Source: Congzhengia minquanensis
GTDB lineage: Bacteria; Bacillota; Clostridia; UBA1381; UBA9506
NCBI RefSeq assembly: GCF_014384785.1
Contig: NZ_JACRSU010000001.1
Location: 62,001 to 126,000 of the forward strand
DNA length: 64,000 nucleotides
Direction of reading: 5' to 3'
In this document: piece by piece, positions 8,302 to 15,555 of the stretch
Numbering within the stretch: position 1 is the stretch's first letter
Layout: every line of letters starts with the position of its first letter
The notes under the pieces: generated by a model
What the model was told of the DNA's origin: nothing
Database searches by the model: none
Seen by the model: the letters and a program-made list of their open reading frames with translations, nothing else
Translations under genes and position numbers: made by a program

Positions 8302-9166
8302 TCAATTTTCTCCCTCATAAATCCTTCTTTATTCATTGATTTCGTACTCCGTTAAAGGTTTGTTACTTAATTACGCCCCACCAAAGAGGTTCGGCGCAGC
8401 TCCGTATTTTGTGAATGTTCTTTTATCCAGTCCGGCTAACCGTTATTGCAGCCTGCCTGACCAGTATTGCAATCATTTTGGTCTTTGTTGCATTTCGACT
8501 GCTCTGCACCTGACCTTTTAGTCTGCTCTATATCCACAGCTGCATCAGTCGTCTTACTCATCTTTCCTATCATATTTCTCCTTCACGTAGCTAGCTTGCT
8601 GTGTTCAACTCGCCAAAGCCCGCTAGAATCTCAAATTCTAATGGTCTTTATTCCCATGCATAGTCGGAGAGCTTAGAGTTAAGTTAGCTTCTCATGAATC
8701 ATATGTTCTTAATACATTAGCTACCAAAATCCTCGTTTTTCTCATCATTTTCTCCAAAATTCCACTTGTTCCTATTATCTCAACATCAAGAAACTCTCTT
8801 TTCAATAGGGCAAAATTCCATTTTTTCTTTTCCTCTTAGCTTCTTGTTATTTGTTGAAATGTTTTAACCAAATGAAAGTAATATAAATAGCCTGCTTACC
8901 AAAGCAGTAACACAGACCAATAAACTAAACCATATCGTGTTGCAGCGTGATTGTTTGCAATAACAAATTTAGTTTATCAACCATGTACCTTACTCATTTC
9001 TCCGTTTGATTTTATGGAATGACAAATAGCCGAGCGATTTTTCCATGCGCGGCTAATTCAACCTCCTTATCAAATTTTGTACGCTTATCAGATTGGGTCA
9101 AAATAAGCAATTAAGAAGCCATCGATTTATCGGCTGCCATTGCCTTTCCCAACCTCGCACAAAACC
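8302..9166. other. Intergenic stretch upstream of the capsule genes, largely without recognisable genes
   Basis: About 865 bases separate the sugar transferase from the mosaic pseudogene. Apart from one small reading frame (8436-8573), six-frame reading gives only short frames with many stops and no family I recognise. Visible structures are a CTGCTT/AAGCAG hairpin near 8892-8910 and an imperfect inverted repeat around 9030-9058 (AGCCG and CGGCT arms). I see no convincing promoter. The stretch may be a long leader for the capsule operon or decayed remains of deleted genes. Confidence 0.4.
8436..8573 (-). CDS. Small cysteine-containing peptide, 45 residues, unknown
   Basis: This short frame has a GAAGGAG ribosome binding site four bases before its ATG (8571-8573) and ends in TAG at 8436. 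It encodes a polar, Asn/Gln-rich peptide with no hydrophobic segment or signal. Three cysteines lie at residues 28, 35 and 42, spaced every seven residues (CNKDQNDCNTGQAGCNNG). It lies 134 bases before the initiating sugar transferase on the same strand. It could be a leader peptide, a small secreted or regulatory peptide, or a chance frame in decayed DNA. I do not recognise a family. Confidence 0.3.
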   Translation of the reverse strand: MIGKMSKTTDAAVDIEQTKRSGAEQSKCNKDQNDCNTGQAGCNNG

Positions 9167-9871
9167 TCATAGCGAAATTGAATTAACCGTGACAATCCTT
9201 GAAAAATCAACACTTTTCTTGGTTGTCTCTATTATACCTCTACCCTCTACTAGAGACATGGTTATGGCAACTATGTTCAAAAGTTCAAGCAACTCATCAA
9301 GTGACATGCTGCGCAAAAATCTGCCGTAAGTATTCAAGCTCTGAAAGTCTGGAGGTAAGTTACCAGCCTTATCTTTCGCGTTGCTCATCGTTTTAAACTT
9401 GAATAGCTTGAAAATTTTTTCATCTTTTTCAGGTCTAAACTGTTCAAAAAAGGGGTTCCCAGTTCCATACGCTGATTGATACCACAGCGCTGGTTCCCGC
9501 GCCTGTGTAATTCAATATAAAACCTTTTTCAGACGTTCTTCATCGTCCGACACCAACATTCCACCACCGGACGTAGTGATAATTTTGTTTCCGTTAAAAG
9601 AAAAAATACCATATTTCCCGAAAGTGCCCGTTTGTTTTCCTTTATAGGTTGCTCCAAGACTTTCAGCTGCATCTTCAAACAAGAGCACACCATATTCATC
9701 ACAAATAAGCAGTATAGGTAAAATCTGTGAAAAAGCTGTTTTAACAAACATAAATAAAGCAGCAATGCAAGCTAAAACAAGGATTAATAATTTATGGTTC
9801 CACAGATTTAACAGTAAATTTAGTAAATCTATGCCCTCATCATCAATTCGTTCTTTCTCTTTTTCGATCAT
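9167..9871 (-). pseudogene. Mosaic scar: Wzz N terminus + DegT aminotransferase + sugar transferase fragments
   Basis: One reading frame strings together three unrelated capsule-gene pieces. From the ATG at 9871, about 47 residues are a chain-length determinant N terminus (EGIDLLNLLLNLW, then a membrane helix). They join an internal piece of a DegT/DnrJ/EryC1 PLP aminotransferase (FEDAAESLGATYKGK, then SFNGNKIITTSGGGML with the Schiff-base Lys). A TGA at 9512-9514 stops the frame after KKVLY; beyond it the frame continues as family sequence ITQAREPALWYQ. It then changes to a PF02397 sugar transferase piece (FKFKTMSNAKDKAGN, YGRFLRSMSLDELLELLNI with the Asp-Glu pair) and ends at 9167. The ATG overlaps the TetR gene stop, so it was once the second gene of the operon. 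No part can be catalytically complete. I infer collapse of an older capsule locus by deletions. Confidence 0.8.
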
Positions 9872-10428
9872 GCACCGAGCTCCTTATCAATCAAATTATA
9901 AATGCAGCTTAATTTTATATTTGCCAGTTCTTCGTTTTCCCACAGGCAGAAATCATGAATGGTTGCAACAAAAAGCAGGAGAATTGATTCAAATTTGTCT
10001 TTGTTCAATCCGTAAACAGCTGCCAGCTTATCTGAATACCGAATATATTCCATATAAATATTTGAAAGTTCTCTGCGTCCAAGTTCTCCATACTTAGGGC
10101 TTGAAACCACCTGATAAATAAAACGCATCATGAATTTTTCTTTCGTAAACAGCAGAAAAAAACGGCGAACCTCTTCTTTTAAATCGGAAGACAAGCTTTG
10201 AAGCTCTTTTTGAAAGATAACGTTAAGATTTCGCATATAAAGCTTGATACATTCAATAATAAGCACATCTTTAGACTTAAAATATTCATACATATTCGAT
10301 GCATAAATTTCGCAGGCAGATGCAATTCTTCTCATGCTCGTATTCTCAAGCCCATTTTTCACAAACACGTTTAAACTTGTTTCTAAAATTTTTTCTTTCC
10401 GAATCTGTTTTTCGTCAAATGAAATCAC
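9868..10428 (-). CDS. TetR/AcrR-like transcriptional regulator
   Basis: A soluble regulator of about 186 residues. The N-terminal helix-turn-helix is clear: ILETSLNVFVKNGLENTSM, then RRIASACEIYASNMYEYFKSKD, with the usual TetR YxYFxSKxxL turn; the helical C-terminal half would hold the ligand pocket and dimer face. The frame is open 13 codons upstream to a TTG, but a GTG at 10428 has a GGGGG ribosome binding site five bases upstream and I prefer it. It is the first gene after the putative invertible promoter (10537-10565) and overlaps the Wzz-like frame, so it probably regulates, or was part of, the capsule operon. It might bind the GAACA-AG-TGTTC repeat at 10443-10454. Confidence 0.75.
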   Translation of the reverse strand: MISFDEKQIRKEKILETSLNVFVKNGLENTSMRRIASACEIYASNMYEYFKSKDVLIIECIKLYMRNLNVIFQKELQSLSSDLKEEVRRFFLLFTKEKFMMRFIYQVVSSPKYGELGRRELSNIYMEYIRYSDKLAAVYGLNKDKFESILLLFVATIHDFCLWENEELANIKLSCIYNLIDKELGA

Positions 10429-10442
10429 GATTATCCCCCGCA

Positions 10443-10454
10443 GAACAAGTGTTC
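10443..10454. promoter_or_regulatory. Small inverted repeat, possible operator
   Basis: GAACA and TGTTC arms separated by AG lie 15 bases upstream of the proposed GTG start of the TetR-like gene, between that start and the recombination site at 10479. The position suits autoregulation by the TetR-like protein. The arms are short and the assignment is an inference. Confidence 0.25.
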
Positions 10455-10478
10455 TAAATATAGGCAAAAAAACAGTTC

Positions 10479-10502
10479 ACAACATAATTCTCATTATGTT
10501 GT
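10479..10502 (-). repeat. Recombinase-type site 1 (inverted relative to sites 2 and 3)
   Basis: A 24-base site made of a 10-base arm ACAACATAAT, a TCTC centre and the exact complementary arm ATTATGTTGT. The asymmetric centre gives it a direction. Its reverse complement matches site 3 (10772-10795) at 23 of 24 positions and site 2 (10732-10755) at 21 of 24, so site 1 faces the other two. The layout of two arms around a short spacer is typical of tyrosine recombinase crossover sites. Confidence 0.75.
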
Positions 10503-10536
10503 AAACAAGAAGTGTAACAAAGTTATTCACAAGAAT

Positions 10537-10565
10537 ATGATACTATATTTATTGCAATTTGTCAA
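10537..10565 (-). promoter_or_regulatory. Sigma-A promoter inside the invertible segment
   Basis: On the minus strand a perfect -35 TTGACA (10560-10565) is followed after exactly 17 bases by -10 TATCAT (10537-10542). Transcription would start near 10530, run through site 1 and reach the TetR-like gene about 100 bases further on. Confidence 0.7.
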
Positions 10566-10617
10566 TAGCTTTTGTCGTTTTTGGATGTAATTACAATTAT
10601 TTTGGCATAACAAACAA

Positions 10618-10649
10618 AACCAATGAAAGTTCAATTTTCTTCATTGGTT
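10618..10649 (-). terminator. Hairpin terminator-like element shielding the promoter
   Basis: Arms AACCAATGAA and TTCATTGGTT are perfectly complementary over 10 bases with a 12-base loop. Read on the minus strand it is followed by a T-rich run (TTGTTTGTT). It would stop transcripts arriving from the recombinase gene before the internal promoter. The plus-strand side (ATTTTGTC) is also T-rich, so it may act in both directions. Confidence 0.5.
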
Positions 10650-10697
10650 ATTTTGTCATTCTATTTTACAGTGTGTTTTGCTTTTTTTGAAGTGTGT

Positions 10698-10729
10698 AAG
10701 CAGCCGTGGAGGGCTGCTTTTTATTTTTT
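10698..10729 (+). terminator. Rho-independent terminator, plus direction
   Basis: Stem AAGCAGCC/GGCTGCTT with loop GTGGAG, directly followed on the plus strand by a TTTATTTTTT tail. In the present orientation it faces the recombinase gene. After inversion it would face the capsule locus, so it could help keep the OFF state silent. Confidence 0.75.
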
Positions 10730-10731
10730 AC

Positions 10732-10755
10732 ACAACATAATGAGAATTATGTAAC
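10732..10755 (+). repeat. Recombinase-type site 2
   Basis: ACAACATAAT with a GAGA centre followed by ATTATGT; the last three bases of the 24-base site differ from the reverse complement of site 1 (21 of 24 match). It lies in the same direction as site 3, 40 bases away, and opposite to site 1. Confidence 0.65.
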
Positions 10756-10771
10756 ATGATACTATATAGCA

Positions 10772-10795
10772 ACAACATAATGAGAATTAGGTTGT
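10772..10795 (+). repeat. Recombinase-type site 3, abutting the recombinase stop codon
   Basis: ACAACATAAT, GAGA, ATTAGGTTGT: one mismatch (G at 10790) from the reverse complement of site 1. It ends at 10795, immediately beside the recombinase TAA at 10796-10798. Between sites 2 and 3 is an ATGATACTATAT copy that also occurs at the -10 region of the internal promoter (10537-10548). Confidence 0.7.
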
Positions 10796-11647
10796 TTATT
10801 TTTTAATTTGTTGATATAACAAATTTAATTCCTGAATTTGTTGCCTGTGAATTTCTCCGCTCTCCATTGTGTAAATCCTTGTGGTGTTTACACTTGCGTG
10901 TCCCAATATATCTGCAAGCCTTACTATGTCTTTGTGCAGAGAATAATAGGTTTTCGCAAATAAATGACGTAGATTGTGAGGAAACACTTTGTCTTTAGAA
11001 ACGCCAGCAGAATCACAAAGCTTTTTCATATCGGCCCATATATTGCTCCTGTTCAGTGGCCGTCCTGTTCTTGTAACAAAAACAGGCCCTCTTATTATTT
11101 TGTTTCGTTTTACATACTCTTTCAAAATTTTGCAAAGCTGTTTTGTCAGCATAACCACGCGCATTTTTCCCTTGCAGTTGATAAAAGCTTCTCTCGACTC
11201 TACCGCTTCCACGGTTATAAATTTCAGTTCCGAAACCCTTATTCCTGTAGAACAAATAGTCTGCATCAGGTAGAACAATCTTTCATTGCCATTATTAAGC
11301 GCCGCTTTTAACAGCTTTTCATAGTCAGATTTTGTCAGTTCCTTTTCGCTAGATGCAAAAATTTGTTTTTGAATTTTTACAGATTTTATTTTGCAGTCTA
11401 CGCGGTCACAAAACTCAAAAAAACTGTTTAGCGATGAAATTACCGCATTAACGCTGGCGGGCGCAAGCTTTTGCATTATGCCCTGCTTATATTCCAGCAC
11501 AAGCTCCTTGCTCATCGTCCGGCTTCCCAGCCAGACAGAAAACACCGTACAGTCGTGAATATACTTTTCCAGCGTTGATGCAGACTTTTCTTCGTTTAGC
11601 AAATGCGTTTTAAAGCTTCCAATTAAATTTTCACTTATCGTTCTCAT
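10796..11647 (-). CDS. Tyrosine recombinase/integrase (XerC/D-like, putative promoter invertase)
   Basis: A DNA recombinase of about 283 residues. The N-terminal half is a SAM-like core-binding domain (STLEKYIHDCTVFSVWL). The catalytic domain has all expected residues: Arg in CSTGIRVSEL, Lys in CKGKMRVV, HNLRH (His-x2-Arg), LGHASVNTT (His) and the nucleophile Tyr in TRIYTM. The frame starts at a TTG at 11656, but the ATG at 11647 lies nine bases after an AAAGGAG site and is preferred. A TTGACA (11703-11708) upstream suggests its own promoter, with a weak -10. Its 3' end abuts site 3, so its probable substrates are the three nearby sites and its job is inversion of the capsule promoter. No phage or transposon genes surround it. 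Confidence 0.85.
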   Translation of the reverse strand: MRTISENLIGSFKTHLLNEEKSASTLEKYIHDCTVFSVWLGSRTMSKELVLEYKQGIMQKLAPASVNAVISSLNSFFEFCDRVDCKIKSVKIQKQIFASSEKELTKSDYEKLLKAALNNGNERLFYLMQTICSTGIRVSELKFITVEAVESREAFINCKGKMRVVMLTKQLCKILKEYVKRNKIIRGPVFVTRTGRPLNRSNIWADMKKLCDSAGVSKDKVFPHNLRHLFAKTYYSLHKDIVRLADILGHASVNTTRIYTMESGEIHRQQIQELNLLYQQIKK

Positions 11648-11742
11648 ATTGAACAACTCCTTTTTTCTAAATGTAACATTCGTATCAAACTTTTTTAGAA
11701 GTTGTCAATAGTTTGTGCAATTCTGTTGAAATCATAAGATAA

Positions 11743-11769
11743 AAAAAGGACCACATTTTGGTCCTTTTT
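11743..11769. terminator. Bidirectional Rho-independent terminator after nagA
   Basis: A perfect hairpin with arms AAAAAGGACCA and TGGTCCTTTTT and a five-base loop lies just beyond the nagA stop. On the minus strand it ends in a run of seven T, closing the amino-sugar operon. Confidence 0.85.
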
Positions 11770-11771
11770 GT

Positions 11772-12902
11772 TCAAAAAATTAACGTTCCGCGCAGAATAA
11801 CGTGTTTTATCGCAAGCTTGTCATTTAAAATTAAAATGTCGGCAAGTTTTCCCGGTGTTAAACTTCCGGTTTTATGATAAATACCTGCTGTTTCTGCCGG
11901 ATTTTTCGACGCCATCATACAGGCGTCCTCAAGAGGGATGCCCACAGACACCAAATTTTTAACACAGTCAATTAAACAGGAATATCCGCCGGCCAAAGAA
12001 CCGTCTTCCGTAAAGGTTTTTTTATCTCTCACCGACAGCACTCGTCCGTTCACGCAGTAATCCCCGTCCGGCATGCCTGCGGCAATTTCCGAGTCGGTTA
12101 TCAGGTTTATCTTGTGCCTGCCCTTAATTTTATAAACCAATTTCACTACCTCAGGGTGAATGTGAACAAAATCGCAAATGAGTTCGCATTTTACCGTTTC
12201 ATCTGAAAGAAGCGCCCCGGCCGTGCCCGGTTCTCTGTGAGAGAGCGGACGCATGGCGTTAAAAAGGTGCGTTCCCTGCTTTAATCCAAGTGAAAGTGCA
12301 TGTTTCACTTGTTCAAAAACTGCGTCTGTGTGGCCCGCCGAAACGCAAACGCCTGCTTCACAGGCTTTTTGAATTACGCTGTCTGCACCGGGCAGTTCCG
12401 GCGCCATTGTAATAATTTTTAAATATCTCCCTGCGGCATTTAACAGCCTTTCAAATTCCTGAACATCAGGATTTCGAATATTTTCCGGCAGATGCGCCCC
12501 CTTATACTTTAAAGAAAAATAGGGGCCTTCTAAATGAATTCCATAAACAGCGGCGCAGTTTTTCTTTGTGTTTTCAGCACAGCTGCGTAAATATTGAATA
12601 GAGGAAATCAGCTTTTCCTCTTTTGCTGCCGACAACGCTGGCACCAGCGAGGTAGTTCCGTTTTTTGCTTCAAAACCTGCTATTGTTTCAAATGTGTCTG
12701 CATCAAAATCAATAAATGTTTTTCCCATTGCGCCGTGCATATGCGTGTCGATAAACCCCGGCACAACATAGCAGCCGCTGGCGTCAATTGCTTTCGCTTT
12801 CTCACAGCTTCCAATTGCTTCAATCTGTTCACCGTTTGTTTGCAGGTCGCCTGTAATAAACTGAAAGTCGTCATTTAAAAGCTTGCCGCCCTTAATCCAC
12901 AT
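11772..12902 (-). CDS. nagA: N-acetylglucosamine-6-phosphate deacetylase
   Basis: A cytoplasmic amidohydrolase of about 376 residues that removes acetate from GlcNAc-6-phosphate, giving glucosamine-6-phosphate. Metal and catalytic motifs are complete: PGFIDTHMHGAMG near residues 50-62, HLEGPY around 125, SAGHT near 190, THLFNAM near 212 and LITDSE (catalytic Asp) near 270. The frame opens at ATG 12908, but ATG 12902 is nine bases from a GGGAGG site and is the better start. Either way it overlaps the nagB end, so the pair is translationally coupled. It closes the operon and feeds NagB. Confidence 0.93.
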   Translation of the reverse strand: MWIKGGKLLNDDFQFITGDLQTNGEQIEAIGSCEKAKAIDASGCYVVPGFIDTHMHGAMGKTFIDFDADTFETIAGFEAKNGTTSLVPALSAAKEEKLISSIQYLRSCAENTKKNCAAVYGIHLEGPYFSLKYKGAHLPENIRNPDVQEFERLLNAAGRYLKIITMAPELPGADSVIQKACEAGVCVSAGHTDAVFEQVKHALSLGLKQGTHLFNAMRPLSHREPGTAGALLSDETVKCELICDFVHIHPEVVKLVYKIKGRHKINLITDSEIAAGMPDGDYCVNGRVLSVRDKKTFTEDGSLAGGYSCLIDCVKNLVSVGIPLEDACMMASKNPAETAGIYHKTGSLTPGKLADILILNDKLAIKHVILRGTLIF

Positions 12903-13620
12903 CGCCATACGCCTCCCTGTCGCAGATTAAAACAACATCCGGGTGCACCTTTAACATTGTGGCAGGAACTTCCGTGTCGATTTCTTCTGTTAACAGCTGG
13001 CTCACTGCATCATGTTTTTCTTTTCCGTTTGCCAAAAGAATGATTTTTCTGGACTTTAAAATAGTTGCTATCCCCATTGTCAGTGCCTGTTTGGGAACAC
13101 TCTCAATGCTGTCAAAAAATCTTGCGTTGGCCTCAATGGTGCTTTCTGTCAGGTCAGTAATGTGCGTGGAGGTGTTTAACGCATCATCCGGCTCGTTAAA
13201 TCCAATGTGGCCGTTTCGTCCAATTCCTAAAATCTGCAAGTCAATTCCGTCACAGCTCTCAATTAATGCGTCAAAAGCATCACATTCTGTTTCCGGGTCA
13301 TCTGTTTCGCCATTTAAGATGTGAACATTTTCCGGCGCAAGATTTACCCGGCCGCATAAATGCTGATTCATAAAATAGTGATAACTCTGCGGGTTGTCAG
13401 GCGAAATGGGATAATATTCGTCTAAGTTAAACGTAACCACGTCTTTAAAATCAATCTCGCCGGCGTTGTAAAGACGCACAAGCTCCTCATACATACCAAT
13501 TGGCGTTGCGCCTGTGGCAAGCCCCAAAACGCAGTTTGGCTTTAAGCAAATTTGGCTGGCAACCAGCTTTGCTGCGTTTTTCGATAGTTCCTCATAAGTA
13601 TTACAAAGTATCACCCGCAT
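12892..13620 (-). CDS. nagB: Glucosamine-6-phosphate deaminase
   Basis: An isomerase-deaminase of 242 residues converting glucosamine-6-phosphate to fructose-6-phosphate and ammonia. VLGLATGATPIGMY is the phosphate loop, FNLDEYYP holds the proton-shuttling Asp, and GIGRNGHIGFNEP is the active-site loop in its Bacillus-type form. Length and ending match short Firmicute NagB proteins. The frame is open 22 codons further upstream, overlapping the previous gene, but the ATG at 13620 begins the family-typical MRVILCNTYEEL and has a GGTGAG site. With nagA next, the operon ends in amino-sugar entry to glycolysis. Confidence 0.95.
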   Translation of the reverse strand: MRVILCNTYEELSKNAAKLVASQICLKPNCVLGLATGATPIGMYEELVRLYNAGEIDFKDVVTFNLDEYYPISPDNPQSYHYFMNQHLCGRVNLAPENVHILNGETDDPETECDAFDALIESCDGIDLQILGIGRNGHIGFNEPDDALNTSTHITDLTESTIEANARFFDSIESVPKQALTMGIATILKSRKIILLANGKEKHDAVSQLLTEEIDTEVPATMLKVHPDVVLICDREAYGDVD

Positions 13621-13634
13621 GTTTTTCTCACCTT

Positions 13635-14477
13635 TCAAATAATTGTTCTTAAAAATGCTAATCCTTCTGAAAGGGCAGTCGCACAATCTTCCGTCCCTTC
13701 AAATTCCACGTCTACAAAGCCATCAAACCCAGCCCGCTTTAAAATTGCCAAACACTGGGCAACGGGAACAATTCCCTGCCCAACCGTTGTTCCCTTCAGG
13801 CAGTTGCAGCCCCGGGTTTCGAAATAACCCTCATCGTTTTTGCGGTCTGCAAACGAAATTTTTACAAAATCCTTTGCATGAACCAAAAACGCCAGGTTTG
13901 CCACCTTCGACACCGCTCTGGCCGAATCTTCATCGGTGCACAAAAAGTTGCCCATGTCAACAAGCGTTCCAAAGTTGGGATGATTGACAGCGTTCACCAG
14001 CCGCTCCACGCGGTCGCTGTCCTGACAGATATAGCCGTGGTTTTCCGTCATTGTTTGAATGCCCAGCGTTTGGGCATATTCCGTTACCTCCCGGATTGCT
14101 GCAACAAGTGTTGGCAGCGCCTGGTCGAACGACCTGAAAACGTCATAACCATACATTACATCGTGCCGAAAAAGCTTTGCGCCAAGCGCGTTTGCCACAT
14201 CAAGACTTGTTTTAAGCCGCTCAATTTCAGCACTGTTGTCCTTTTGCGCCAAATTTGCCCCCACTAAATAGGCTGAAATTTCAATACTGCATTTGTTCGC
14301 CTCCGCCTTAATTTGTTTTGCATATTCCGCCTGCGAAACCCCCTCCGGCGGCATGAGTTCTGTAAATTCAATGGCATCGAACCCCAGCTCTTTCGCTTTT
14401 GCAACCGCGGTTAGCTGTGTTAATTTTCCACTCTTAATATATTGTGAAAAGGAATAAGAACTTACACCTATTTTCAT
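13635..14477 (-). CDS. Sugar phosphate isomerase/epimerase family TIM barrel
   Basis: A xylose-isomerase-like TIM-barrel protein (PF01261) of 280 residues, cytoplasmic. It begins MKIGVSSYSFSQYI, and typical strand ends with metal ligands are visible: FDAIEFTEL, TMTENHGYI (Glu), LVDMGNF (Asp), FLVHAKDF (His) and FVDVEFEG (Glu). Such proteins isomerise, epimerise or dehydrate sugars and keto-inositols. It sits between a Gfo/Idh/MocA dehydrogenase and nagB, so it probably acts on an oxidised sugar intermediate before amino-sugar catabolism. The exact substrate cannot be read from the sequence. Confidence 0.8.
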   Translation of the reverse strand: MKIGVSSYSFSQYIKSGKLTQLTAVAKAKELGFDAIEFTELMPPEGVSQAEYAKQIKAEANKCSIEISAYLVGANLAQKDNSAEIERLKTSLDVANALGAKLFRHDVMYGYDVFRSFDQALPTLVAAIREVTEYAQTLGIQTMTENHGYICQDSDRVERLVNAVNHPNFGTLVDMGNFLCTDEDSARAVSKVANLAFLVHAKDFVKISFADRKNDEGYFETRGCNCLKGTTVGQGIVPVAQCLAILKRAGFDGFVDVEFEGTEDCATALSEGLAFLRTII

Positions 14478-14493
14478 GCTAATCCAACCTTTC

Positions 14494-15555
14494 TCATTTT
14501 AACAGCACTTCATGGCCTGTGCGGGCAGATTCATAAATCGCCTCTAAAATTTTCATAATCACCACGCCGTCTTCTGCCGGGGCTTTGCAGGGTGTGCCGT
14601 TTAAAGCGCAATCCACAAAATGCTCCATTTCTGCGGTGAACATTTCTTTCCCAAACTTGTAGTTTTCCGTATGCGGCGTAACGTCTGCCAAAAAGTTGTT
14701 CCATTCCGTATAAATTTTCATTCCATCTGCGTCAATCTTAATTCCGCCTTTTGTTCCAAACAGTTCTTTTTTCGTGGTCTGCTCGCCGTTTAAACTGTAG
14801 CTGGTTTCCAATAAAGTGGTTTTGCCGTCTTCATATTTAATCATGGCAACCGCAAAGTCTTCCACATTAAAGGGGTCGTCCGGCTTTGCATCTTTCGGAA
14901 TCCAGCCTACATTCGTTTTTAAATATTTTCTGTCTTTTAAACGGTCAGACGTGGAGGCAAAAACACTAATTGGTTTCGGGTTTCCCATCAGCTGCCTTGT
15001 CAGATCAATTACATGCACGCCCAAGTCAATTACCGGGCCGCCGCCGGACAGTTCCTTATTGGAAAACCAACCACCGGGCGAACCGTGCCGTCTTAAATAG
15101 GTGGCTTTTGAGTAATAGATGTCTCCCAGATATCCATTGTCGACAAAGTCCTTTGCAATGCCGCTTTCCGGGTCAAACCGAAGCACAAAGCCAATCATTA
15201 AAAGTTTATTGTTTCGTTTTGAAGCCTCCAGCATTTCTTCTGCTTCCTTCACGGAATATGCCATGGGCTTTTCACACAGCACATGGAGCCCTGCGTCAAG
15301 AGCGTCAATGGTGCATTTTGCATGATTACAGTTCCACACACACACATCGGCCGCATCTAGCTGTTCGTTTGCCAGCATTTCTGCCTCTGTTGCATATTTT
15401 TTTTCAATATTAAATAAGTCGGCTGTCTCATTAAGCCGTTCGGCGTTAATATCGCAAATTGCCGCGATCTCTACATTGTCCAATGTTTGATAGGCATTTA
15501 AGTGAACGTTAGCAATGTTTCCCGCGCCAACCATTCCAATTCTTAGCTTTTTCAT
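14494..15555 (-). CDS. Gfo/Idh/MocA family NAD(P)-dependent oxidoreductase
   Basis: A two-domain sugar dehydrogenase of 353 residues. The N-terminal Rossmann fold starts RIGMVGAGNIANVH. The conserved CEKPMAYSVKEA segment near residue 95 carries the catalytic Lys of the EKP motif. In the C-terminal half, GGGPVIDLGVHVIDLTRQL holds the Asp and His of the substrate site. It oxidises a ring hydroxyl of a sugar or cyclitol, or reduces the reverse. Its start overlaps the stop of the upstream TIM-barrel gene by four bases. Flanked by two TIM-barrel proteins, it could form a 3-keto-sugar pathway. Confidence 0.88.
   Translation of the reverse strand: MKKLRIGMVGAGNIANVHLNAYQTLDNVEIAAICDINAERLNETADLFNIEKKYATEAEMLANEQLDAADVCVWNCNHAKCTIDALDAGLHVLCEKPMAYSVKEAEEMLEASKRNNKLLMIGFVLRFDPESGIAKDFVDNGYLGDIYYSKATYLRRHGSPGGWFSNKELSGGGPVIDLGVHVIDLTRQLMGNPKPISVFASTSDRLKDRKYLKTNVGWIPKDAKPDDPFNVEDFAVAMIKYEDGKTTLLETSYSLNGEQTTKKELFGTKGGIKIDADGMKIYTEWNNFLADVTPHTENYKFGKEMFTAEMEHFVDCALNGTPCKAPAEDGVVIMKILEAIYESARTGHEVLLK

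Larger units (their letters stand above)
10503..10771. other. Putative invertible promoter segment
   Basis: About 230-270 bases bounded by oppositely facing copies of one 24-base site (site 1 on the left, site 2 or 3 on the right). It contains no gene, but holds a consensus promoter reading leftwards and two hairpins. The tyrosine recombinase gene ends one base to the right of site 3. Inversion would turn the promoter away from the TetR-like gene and capsule locus towards the recombinase 3' end. In the orientation given here the promoter faces the capsule side, which I read as the ON state. The architecture is as in known invertible capsule promoters; inversion itself is not shown by one sequence. 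Confidence 0.65.

Noticed and set aside
9512..9514. TGA as selenocysteine or readthrough codon in the DegT-like frame
   Set aside because: The frame around it is a chimera of incomplete fragments, and the position normally holds Trp or another residue; a nonsense change in a dead gene explains it better.
9529..9765. Second minus-strand frame of 78 codons
   Set aside because: It is the out-of-frame shadow of the mosaic pseudogene, Leu/Cys-rich and without family likeness.
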